Shown: in pieces, positions 35,919 through 42,866 of the stretch
Position numbering within the stretch: the first letter of the stretch is position 1
Layout: each line of letters begins with the position of its first letter
DNA from: Kutzneria buriramensis
GTDB taxonomy: Bacteria; Actinomycetota; Actinomycetes; Mycobacteriales; Pseudonocardiaceae
Length of the DNA stretch: 64,000 bases
Assembly (NCBI RefSeq): GCF_003387475.1
Contig: NZ_QUNO01000013.1
Span: 310,001-374,000 of the forward strand
Direction: 5' to 3'
Notes under the pieces: generated by a model
Told to the model about the DNA's origin: nothing
Database searches by the model: none
The model's input: only the letters and a program-made list of their open reading frames with translations
Translations under genes and position numbers: made by a program

Positions 35919-37375
35919 CGCACCTCACCCCTCAGCGGCCGGCCCGGCAACGCGTCCGGACGCAGCTCTCCTTCTCGGACAACGGGAATCCCACCGACGT
36001 AGAGGTGCCGAACACCGACCGACGGGCGGGTCGGCTCGGCGTAGGTCGCGGCGTCGGTGATCGCCTCCGGGTCCAGCACCACGATGTCGGCGTCCGCGCC
36101 GACCTCCAGCCGGCCCTTCGAGCGGGCGCCGGGGGCGCAGTCGTCCAGGATCCGGGCCGGCAGGTACGAGCAGCGCCGGAACGCCTCCAGCCAGGTCCAG
36201 GTCCCGGTCTCCCGCACCATCAGCCGGAGCGTCTTGGCGAAGGTGCCGGCCGTGCGCGGATGCGTGGCCCCGCCCGGCGGCAGCGGCCACTCGGTGTTCT
36301 CGTAGCTGCCGTCCGGCCAGAACACCGGCATCGCGTCGCTGGCCACCACGGAGTCCGGAAAGGACAGTGCCCGGTGCAGCTTGGCCCGGTCGGCGTCGTC
36401 GTTCTCGTCCAGGAATTCCAGCAGGCACGGCGCTCCCGGGTCGCGCTCACGCAGCTCCAGCAGGCGCTTCTCGTCGGCGACCCGCTCGCCGGTCTCGAGC
36501 AGGATCACCCTGGCCGGGTTGAGGCCCTTCATGCGCAGCCGCTCCGGGCTGATGAACGCCGCCCCGATCGCGGTGCTGCCCGCGCCGTACGGGTAGGCCT
36601 CGACCGTCACCCGCGAACCCGCCCGCCGCGCCTGGTCGAACGCCGCGAGGACGCGGTCGATGTGGTAGCCCGAGGTGCTGTTGACGTGGCAGTGGTGCAT
36701 CGCCGCGCCGGTCTCCGCCGCCGCGCGGAACACCTCCTCCGCGCCGTCCACCGGCGTCGCCGGGTCCACCTCCACCAGCTCGCGGACGTGCGTGAACGTC
36801 GGCACCCCGGCCTTCGCCGCCAACTCCGCCACGGCCCGGTACTCCGCCGGATCCGACGCCGGGGCGTAGCCCATCAGCACGCCGATGCCCAGCCCGCCGG
36901 CGGCCAGACCCCGTTCCAGCAGCCCCAGCCACGCCGTCAGCTCCGCCTTGCTGGACGTCCGCTGCCAGGCGGGATTGCCCAGCATCGCCAGCCCGATCCG
37001 GCCGTCCGCCGGGTCGCCGAGCAGGACCTGCGCCCGCGCCGCGCCCCAGGACGCCGAGAACCCGTAGTTCAGCGGCCGGCCCTGCTCGGCCGCGTGCGCG
37101 TAGGCCAGCTCGATCGGCAGCAGCCCCGCCTCCAGGTCCAGGGAGGTCGTCACGCCGTCCATCGCCTGGAGCCGCTGACCGGCGATCGAGTGCACGTGGC
37201 TGTGCAGGTCCACGAAGCCCGGGCCCACCACGAGGCCGCTGACGTCCACCACCTCGGACGCTTCCAGCCGGGAGCCGATCGCCGCCACCTTGCCGTCGTC
37301 CACCAGCACATCCGCGGTGCCGTCGAACCCCGTGGCCGGGTCCACCACCCGCCCGCCGCGCAGCAGCGTCCGCAT
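35915..37375 (-). CDS. D-aminoacylase/N-acyl-D-amino-acid deacylase-type amidohydrolase
   Basis: 486 residues. The amidohydrolase beta-sandwich flanks a TIM barrel with DLHSHVH near residue 64 (metal HxH), HCHVNSTSGYH near 230 and a late Asp segment VVASDAMPVFWPDG. Family members hydrolyse N-acyl-D-amino acids or dihydropyrimidine-like amides. Start 37375 has GGGAGG 6 bases upstream; a longer frame to 37516 is Arg-rich with no ribosome site. It is the first gene of the operon and would feed D-amino acids from acylated sources into the GNAT/racemase route. Confidence 0.85.
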   Translation of the reverse strand: MRTLLRGGRVVDPATGFDGTADVLVDDGKVAAIGSRLEASEVVDVSGLVVGPGFVDLHSHVHSIAGQRLQAMDGVTTSLDLEAGLLPIELAYAHAAEQGRPLNYGFSASWGAARAQVLLGDPADGRIGLAMLGNPAWQRTSSKAELTAWLGLLERGLAAGGLGIGVLMGYAPASDPAEYRAVAELAAKAGVPTFTHVRELVEVDPATPVDGAEEVFRAAAETGAAMHHCHVNSTSGYHIDRVLAAFDQARRAGSRVTVEAYPYGAGSTAIGAAFISPERLRMKGLNPARVILLETGERVADEKRLLELRERDPGAPCLLEFLDENDDADRAKLHRALSFPDSVVASDAMPVFWPDGSYENTEWPLPPGGATHPRTAGTFAKTLRLMVRETGTWTWLEAFRRCSYLPARILDDCAPGARSKGRLEVGADADIVVLDPEAITDAATYAEPTRPSVGVRHLYVGGIPVVREGELRPDALPGRPLRGEVR

Positions 37376-37469
37376 GCGTCGCCTCCCTCGCTCCCCCGTC
37401 GACCCTAGGCCGACCCGAACCCGGTCGCCTCGTCGTCGCCGACGAACCCGTGCGGAAGTTTCCGTACGC

Positions 37470-37907
37470 CTACCCGGTGACGATGGTGTGCAGGGACTCC
37501 CGGAACGCCCGGCCATCGGCCTCGGACAGCGACGACAGGAACTCCCGCTCGGCCGCCTCGGCGGCGGCGGTGGCCTTGCGCACGGTCTCGTGGCCGACCT
37601 CGGTCAGCTCGACGACGTTGCGGCGGCGGTCCTCCGCGTGCGGATGGCGGGCGACGAGTCCCTTGCCCTCCAACGTGTCCAGCAGGGCGACCATCGTCGT
37701 ACGGTCGATGCCGAGGCGCTGCGCGGCCTGCTGCTGCGAGCCGGGCTCGCGGCCGACGAGCACGTTGAGCACGCCGAGCTCCCGGCCGGTGAGGCCGAGC
37801 GGCCCCAGCGCGGCCTCGGTCAGCTCGGCCATCCGCTGCTGGGCGTGCTTGAGCAGGTAGCCCAGCCGCCGGGTCACCACGGGTCCGGGCCCCTCGTCAC
37901 TCGACAC
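37470..37907 (-). CDS. MarR-family transcriptional regulator
   Basis: 145 residues, the normal MarR size. The winged helix (LGVLNVLVGREPGSQQQAAQRLGIDRTTMVALLDTLEGKG, followed by the DRRRNVVELTEVG wing) is textbook. It is divergent from the epimerase gene across a 27-base palindrome, its probable operator. It is not likely to control the operon on its other side, because its own stop is 95 bases from that operon's start and both read leftward. Confidence 0.9.
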   Translation of the reverse strand: MSSDEGPGPVVTRRLGYLLKHAQQRMAELTEAALGPLGLTGRELGVLNVLVGREPGSQQQAAQRLGIDRTTMVALLDTLEGKGLVARHPHAEDRRRNVVELTEVGHETVRKATAAAEAAEREFLSSLSEADGRAFRESLHTIVTG

Positions 37908-37927
37908 CCCCGAATTCTATCGCTACG

Positions 37928-37954
37928 CTGATTGTCAGTACCACTGACGATCAG
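37928..37954. promoter_or_regulatory. MarR-type palindromic operator between divergent genes
   Basis: CTGATtGTCAGT and ACTGACgATCAG flank a 3-base centre, a 27-base dyad with one mismatched pair. It lies 21 bases from the marR start and 26 bases from the epimerase start, over both likely promoters (TAGAAT reads on the minus strand at 37914-37919). It should mediate autorepression and control of the epimerase. Confidence 0.75.
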
Positions 37955-37979
37955 CCCAACGAACAGATTTGAGGTAGTG

Positions 37980-38888
37980 ATGATCCTGATCACCGGCGGC
38001 CTCGGCTTCATCGGCACCCACACCGCACGGGCGCTGGTCGAGCTGGGCCACCCCGTCGTGCTGGCCCAGCGGCGGCAGGCGACGGCACCGTTGGAGGCGG
38101 TCACCGAGCGCGTCGACCTGACCGATCTGGACGCGTTGCGGGGCGTCGGCGACCGGCACGAGATCACCGGCATCGTGCACCTGGCGGGCTCGATGCCCTG
38201 GCCGCCGTCCGATGACGAACCCATCGAGGCGGCGCGGCGGGCGCTCGGCAGCCTGTTCAACGTGCTCCAGGCGGCGCAGGACTGGGGCGTGAAACGGGTC
38301 GGCATCGCCAGCACGATCGGCGTGTACGGCGGGGTGGACAGCGACACGCCCTTCACCGAGGACATGCCGCTGCCGATGACGTCCGGCCACCTGATCCCGG
38401 CGTTCAAGAAGATCGGCGAGCTGCTCACCGACCACCTCGCCGGCGCCACCGGCATGGACGTCGTGAACTACCGGATCGGCGCGATCTGGGGCCCGCTCGG
38501 CCACACCTCGGAGCGGTTCTTCGCCGCCCCCAAGCTGATCCACGCCGCCAACAGCGGCGAGCCGGCCACCGCGCGGGCCGACGACGCCCTCGACCTGTGC
38601 TACGTCAAGGACTGCGGCCGGGGCATCGCGCTGCTCCAGACCGCCGACACGCTCGCGCACCGCACGTACAACGTGAGTTCCGGCCGGTCGACCAGCAACG
38701 CCGAGGTGGTCGCGGCGGTCAGGAAGATCGTCCCGGATGCTCGGATCGACCTGACCGCCGACGGCACGGCGATGCCGCACCTCGACATCACCCGCCTGCG
38801 CGAGGACACCGGCTACGAGCCGGCGTACGACACGGAACGCGCCGTCGCCGACTACCTCAGCTGGCTGCGGGCGGGCAATCCGGCCTGA
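37980..38888 (+). CDS. NAD-dependent epimerase/dehydratase (extended SDR)
   Basis: 302 residues starting MILITGGLGFIGTHTARAL, the extended-SDR glycine motif. The Ser/Tyr/Lys triad of classical members appears altered: the segment ASTIGVYGGVDSD supplies Ser and Tyr, but the Lys lies in FKKIGELLTDHL, where YxxxK would be expected, so the Tyr partner is unclear. GAGGTA lies 6 bases before the ATG at 37980. The last 32 bases overlap the convergent DUF1062 gene. Controlled by the divergent MarR protein; substrate unknown. Confidence 0.82.
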   Translation: MILITGGLGFIGTHTARALVELGHPVVLAQRRQATAPLEAVTERVDLTDLDALRGVGDRHEITGIVHLAGSMPWPPSDDEPIEAARRALGSLFNVLQAAQDWGVKRVGIASTIGVYGGVDSDTPFTEDMPLPMTSGHLIPAFKKIGELLTDHLAGATGMDVVNYRIGAIWGPLGHTSERFFAAPKLIHAANSGEPATARADDALDLCYVKDCGRGIALLQTADTLAHRTYNVSSGRSTSNAEVVAAVRKIVPDARIDLTADGTAMPHLDITRLREDTGYEPAYDTERAVADYLSWLRAGNPA

Positions 38889-39477
38889 CGAAGAACGTGA
38901 AGTCCTGGCGGGCCCTGGCATCCACGTCCATCGGCAGCTGGACACGGCCGGCGGCGACCATGTTCCGCACAACGTTGCGGCTCAGGCCGAAACCGGCCGT
39001 GAGCAGCTTGATCACCCGCACGGGCGCCGGCAGCTCGAACCGGACGACGACCTCCAGCGGCGCGGGATCCTCGCCGTCGAGCTCGTAGAACGGCAGGTCG
39101 GTCTCCAGCTCCCAGGTGCCGGCCCAGTCGAGCCGGTACGCGGACTTGCCGGCCAGCGCCGTGTCCATGGCCAGCTCGCGGACCATCGCCGGATCGTTCT
39201 TCTCGAACCGCACCAGCCGCTCGTGGTCGAGCGTCCGCACGTGGATGCGCTCGTTGAGCGGGATCTTCGAGGTGCGGCCGCACAGTTCGCAGCCGATGAG
39301 CAGCCACACGTCGAGCAGCTTGCCACTGGCGTTGACGCGGAACTTCCCGGTGGGGCGGTGGCGGGAGTGCCCGCACACGCATCCCTTGAGGATGGTGGGC
39401 AGGCCGAGTTCCTTGACCACCCACAGGGCCTTCCGGTCGACGTCTGCGGGCACACGGGTAGTACGAGATGAGCTCAT
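38857..39477 (-). CDS. DUF1062 domain protein
   Basis: 206 residues. CVCGHSR near residue 33 and CELCGRT near 63 form a probable zinc-binding pair. A conserved KFRVNASGKLLDVWLL block lies between them, and an S4-like C-terminal segment (LLTAGFGLSRNVVRNMVAAGRV) suggests RNA or DNA contact. This matches the uncharacterised DUF1062 family as I know it. The start at 39477 is chosen for normal length before the first Cys pair; an upstream ATG at 39501 is possible. Function unknown. Confidence 0.75.
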   Translation of the reverse strand: MSSSRTTRVPADVDRKALWVVKELGLPTILKGCVCGHSRHRPTGKFRVNASGKLLDVWLLIGCELCGRTSKIPLNERIHVRTLDHERLVRFEKNDPAMVRELAMDTALAGKSAYRLDWAGTWELETDLPFYELDGEDPAPLEVVVRFELPAPVRVIKLLTAGFGLSRNVVRNMVAAGRVQLPMDVDARARQDFTFFVRPDCPPAAS

Positions 39478-39973
39478 GGGTATCCCAGGGTTCGTGGGCA
39501 AGGGTCAGTGACGGCCGGCGTCCGAGAGCGGAACGCGCCGGTGCGCGCGACGGCACACGGCCCGTCGCGTAAGGGAGAAGCCACTGATCACACGAACATG
39601 AGCCGCATCATGGTCAGCCGGGCGGCCGCCGGGCAACCGATTTTCCGGCGGCCGCTCAGCTTGTTCTTCAACCCGTGTGGGCTTGGTGTTCGGCCATGGT
39701 GAGGTCGCGTTTGACGGTCTTGGACGTCGACCAGCACGACTTCCGGTTGGAACGCCGCGGCGCCTCGGTGTCTGTCGAGGCGAAGTCGACGGCGCCATAG
39801 AACGCCACACCGCCTGGTAGGTCCTGTCCTGCGGACCCGCCCCTCGGGGTGCTTCGCGTCAATGTCGCAACGACGCCTTGCCGCGGCCGTGTCCGAGTGA
39901 TAGGTGGTAGTCGAGGTCGAACGATCGAGTCGTCGGCGGCGACCCCGTCTGCTGCCGTGGGGGCGGGGGTGCG
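39478..39973. other. 496-base intergenic region, no convincing gene
   Basis: Lower GC and no biased codon use. A hairpin with 11-bp arms (39622-39632 and 39645-39655, GCGGCCGCCGG and its complement) is the only strong structure. Two short frames (39598-39702, about 34 codons, and 39698-39802) overlap at ATGGTGA but lack coding character. The region separates divergent genes, so it should contain their promoters. Confidence 0.5.
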
Positions 39974-41488
39974 ATGACACGGCGCCAGATGAGTGCGTAT
40001 GCGACGCACTGGATGACCGGACTCCTTGTCAGCGTCGTGCTGGTGGCCGCGGTGACCAGCGTCGTCAAGCTGCTTGAGCCGATCATTCCCCCGCTGAACC
40101 TGCTCACGCTCTATATGCCCGTGGTGGTGCCGGTTGCCCTGGTGTGGGGGACCAGAATGGCGGTGGCCACGACGCTGCTGTGCGTCGCGACCTACTTCTA
40201 CCTGTTCGTTTCCCCCGAATACACGCTGGAGATCGACGACTGGCGAAGCACTGTGGCGTTGGGTGTCTTCCTTGTCACGTCGGTGGTCGTGGCGGCGGTG
40301 GCGGTGGGTGAGCTGGCGGCGCGGATGCGGCGTGCGACGATCGAATCCGCATCGTTGGCGGAGGAGCAGTCCGCATTGCGGCGTGTCGCGACCCTGGTCG
40401 CACAGTCGGTTCCGCCATCGATGGTTTTCGACGCGGTCACGCGCGAAGTCGGCCTGCTGTGCAAAGCGGATCTCGCACGCATGGAGCGCTATGAGGCGGA
40501 CGACACCGCGACGGGCATCGCCACCTGGAGCAGGGCGCCGGGCCGTTGCCTGGCCGTGGGCACGCGGTTCAGGCTCGATGGGGTGGGAGTCGCCTGCGGC
40601 ATCCGGCAATCCGGTGCCCCCGTCCGGGTCGACAGCTATGCGAGCGCGGCGGGCGCGATCGCTCAGGAGGCGCGCACGCTGGGTATCCGCTCGTCCGTTG
40701 GTTGTCCGATCGTGGTAGCCGGCCGCCTGTGGGGCGCGATCGCCGCCTCGACGAAAGGCGATGTGCGCTTCCCCGTGGACACTGAGTCGCAGATCGCCCG
40801 CTTCACCGAGCTTGTCGCCACCGCGGTCGAGAACGCCGAGGCCCGTGCGGAGCTGATGGCTTCCCGCGCCCGCATCGCCGCCGCGTCCGACCAAACGCGC
40901 CGAAGCATCGAACGCGACCTGCACGACGGCGTTCAGCAGCGTCTGGTCTCGTTGGCGCTGCAACTTCGTACAGCGCAGGCAACCTTGCCGCCCGCGCTGG
41001 AGGGACTCGACGGCGAGCTTGACAGCGTTGCCGCCGGACTCGTGGACGCGATAGACGAACTACGTGAGATGGCACGTGGCATCCACCCCGCAGTCCTCGC
41101 TGAAGGCGGTCTCACGCCGGCGCTCAAAGCGCTCGCTCGGCGCTCGCGCATCCCTGTCGACCTCCACGTGCACATCGGGCGACTGCCGGAGCAGATTGAG
41201 GTCAACGCGTACTACGTCGTGTCCGAAGCGCTGACGAACGTAGCCAAGCACGCGCACGCCTCCACCGTCGACGTCACCGTCAAGATCGCCGGCGAAGTAC
41301 TTCACGTCGCGGTTCGCGATGACGGCATCGGTGGTGTCGACTTCACCGGTGGCACCGGCCTACTCGGCCTGAAAGACCGCGTGGAAGCCCTCGAGGGCCG
41401 AATCCACATCGAAAGCCTACGCGGGGCAGGGACGGCACTCTACGCTGAGTTACCGCTCAGTGACACCGGCCGCATCACGTCCAGCTGA
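39974..41488 (+). CDS. Sensor histidine kinase (DUF4118-like membrane domain, GAF, HisKA_3)
   Basis: 504 residues. Three to four N-terminal membrane helices (about 13-120, KdpD/DUF4118-like) are followed by a GAF domain (about 150-290). The dimerisation helix has IERDLHDGVQQRL (phospho-acceptor His near 315), and an HATPase_c domain has the N box EALTNVAKHAHA and G box RDDGIGG. This is the NarL-type kinase class. No response regulator lies next to it, so it is an orphan or pairs with a distant partner. GGGGG lies 7-11 bases before the ATG. Confidence 0.88.
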   Translation: MTRRQMSAYATHWMTGLLVSVVLVAAVTSVVKLLEPIIPPLNLLTLYMPVVVPVALVWGTRMAVATTLLCVATYFYLFVSPEYTLEIDDWRSTVALGVFLVTSVVVAAVAVGELAARMRRATIESASLAEEQSALRRVATLVAQSVPPSMVFDAVTREVGLLCKADLARMERYEADDTATGIATWSRAPGRCLAVGTRFRLDGVGVACGIRQSGAPVRVDSYASAAGAIAQEARTLGIRSSVGCPIVVAGRLWGAIAASTKGDVRFPVDTESQIARFTELVATAVENAEARAELMASRARIAAASDQTRRSIERDLHDGVQQRLVSLALQLRTAQATLPPALEGLDGELDSVAAGLVDAIDELREMARGIHPAVLAEGGLTPALKALARRSRIPVDLHVHIGRLPEQIEVNAYYVVSEALTNVAKHAHASTVDVTVKIAGEVLHVAVRDDGIGGVDFTGGTGLLGLKDRVEALEGRIHIESLRGAGTALYAELPLSDTGRITSS

Positions 41489-41528
41489 GCACCGTGGCCG
41501 AACATCAAGCCCACCCGGGAAAACGAGC

Positions 41529-42314
41529 TCAGGCGACGACCGCGAAGGCGATCGCACAGGCCACGTAGGCCGCGCAACCCCAAGCGACGACGCGGAAACG
41601 GGTCGCCGCCGTCCAGCGGGTGAAGCCCACCAGCCAGGCGAAGACGGGAAGCACGAGAATCCCCTGCATCGCCGCCGCATGCGCGGGCACGAGCACGACG
41701 GCGGCGTCGTAGGCGGCGCTGAGCGACACCGTACGGGCCATGGTCGTGCCGATGGCGATCATCACAGCGCCCACGGCGAGCGCCACCAGCAGGCTGACGA
41801 ATCCCACCCGCAGCGCCAGCCGGAGCTCCGGTGAGGCCGACGAGTGCCGGAAAGAGGCCCGCAGCAACACCACCGTCGAGGCGATGATCACCGCGCCGCC
41901 ACCGGCGGCGCTGAAGGCGAAAGCGGCGTCCACCGGCGTCGTCGTGTTGAAATGCGACGGCACACCCCGCCAGGCCTGCACGGAGATCGCGACAACCTCG
42001 ACCACCGACGCGGCGCCGAACGCCGTCAACACGACACGGCGAACGCGTTCCGACAACGGCAGGAACCCGCTGGCCCACGTCACGGCGAGCAGCGTGAGGC
42101 CGAAGGCGACGCCGAAGTCGGCCGGCTTGCGCCACGACACCGGCCCGTCCCACGGCCCGCCGACGACCAGCTGCACGCCGACGTGGAACAGGCCGCTGGC
42201 GAACAGCAGGGCCGCCACCAGGTAGCACGCCCGGTCGATGGACCGGGTGGCCGGCAGGCGGGTCGCGAGAGTCGTCACCCGACTGACGGTAGGCCGCGAC
42301 CGGCCGGCAGACAT
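41529..42314 (-). CDS. Multi-pass membrane protein, hypothetical
   Basis: Up to 261 residues with seven likely membrane helices (for example YLVAALLFASGLFHVGVQL, GVAFGLTLLAVTW, GFVSLLVALAVGAVMIAIG, AYVACAIAFAVV). No transport or enzymatic motif is clear. The start may be the ATG at 42314 or a GTG at 42278; neither has a good ribosome site. It is convergent with the histidine kinase gene and divergent from the acidic protein gene. Confidence 0.7.
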   Translation of the reverse strand: MSAGRSRPTVSRVTTLATRLPATRSIDRACYLVAALLFASGLFHVGVQLVVGGPWDGPVSWRKPADFGVAFGLTLLAVTWASGFLPLSERVRRVVLTAFGAASVVEVVAISVQAWRGVPSHFNTTTPVDAAFAFSAAGGGAVIIASTVVLLRASFRHSSASPELRLALRVGFVSLLVALAVGAVMIAIGTTMARTVSLSAAYDAAVVLVPAHAAAMQGILVLPVFAWLVGFTRWTAATRFRVVAWGCAAYVACAIAFAVVA

Positions 42315-42404
42315 CGCACGACCGACGTACCTGCGGCCTACGCGATCCGACGTACGCGACTATTCTGGCCGCGCCAGATGCACGACGGCTGGACGGAGCG
42401 CCGC

Positions 42405-42866
42405 ATGGACAGCGACGAATTCGACCGCGACGAGTTCGACGACGACGCGTTCGAGCAGCTCGACGCCCAGGACACGCTGGACGACGGGCCCGCCGACCCG
42501 CTGGACGAGGGCTACTCGCCGGTGGAGAAGCCGTGGGTCCTCGACGACTGGGGCACCACGCCGCGCGAGCAGGCCGACGGGCAGACCCTCGACGACCGGC
42601 TGGCCCGCGAGCTGCCCGACTTCGCCGCCGAGGACGACGACGAGCTCGGCGACCAGGAGGGTTCCGACGGCGAGCTGCGCGACTTCGAGGTCGGCGACGA
42701 GCGCGCCGGCCGCCTGGTCAGCGAGTCCTACGTCGCCTCCGACGCGGCCAGCGTGGGCGGCGACGAGTGGGACGCGGACCTGCTCGGCGTGGACGTCGGC
42801 ATCGACGGGGCCGGCGCGTCGGCCGAGGAGGCCGCGGTGCACATCATCCGGGACGACCAGTACTGA
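42405..42866 (+). CDS. Acidic DUF5709-like protein
   Basis: 153 residues with a very high Asp/Glu content (DEFDRDEFDDDAFEQLDAQD at the start), and an ending EEAAVHIIRDDQY that matches the actinobacterial DUF5709 family as I know it. Cytoplasmic, probably partly disordered. GGAG lies 6 bases before the ATG at 42405; TATTCT at 42361-42366 could be its -10 element. Its end overlaps the convergent SARP gene by 23 bases. Function unknown. Confidence 0.75.
   Translation: MDSDEFDRDEFDDDAFEQLDAQDTLDDGPADPLDEGYSPVEKPWVLDDWGTTPREQADGQTLDDRLARELPDFAAEDDDELGDQEGSDGELRDFEVGDERAGRLVSESYVASDAASVGGDEWDADLLGVDVGIDGAGASAEEAAVHIIRDDQY

Noticed and set aside
35989..36050. Possible extra start region or peptide at the amidohydrolase/M20 junction
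   Set aside because: The TTGA overlap at 35915-35918 explains the junction, and no separate gene is needed.
39598..39802. Two overlapping short frames (ATGGTGA) between the DUF1062 gene and the kinase
   Set aside because: They look coupled, and the first has a weak GGGAGAAG, but codon use is not coding-like and a strong hairpin lies inside the first frame.
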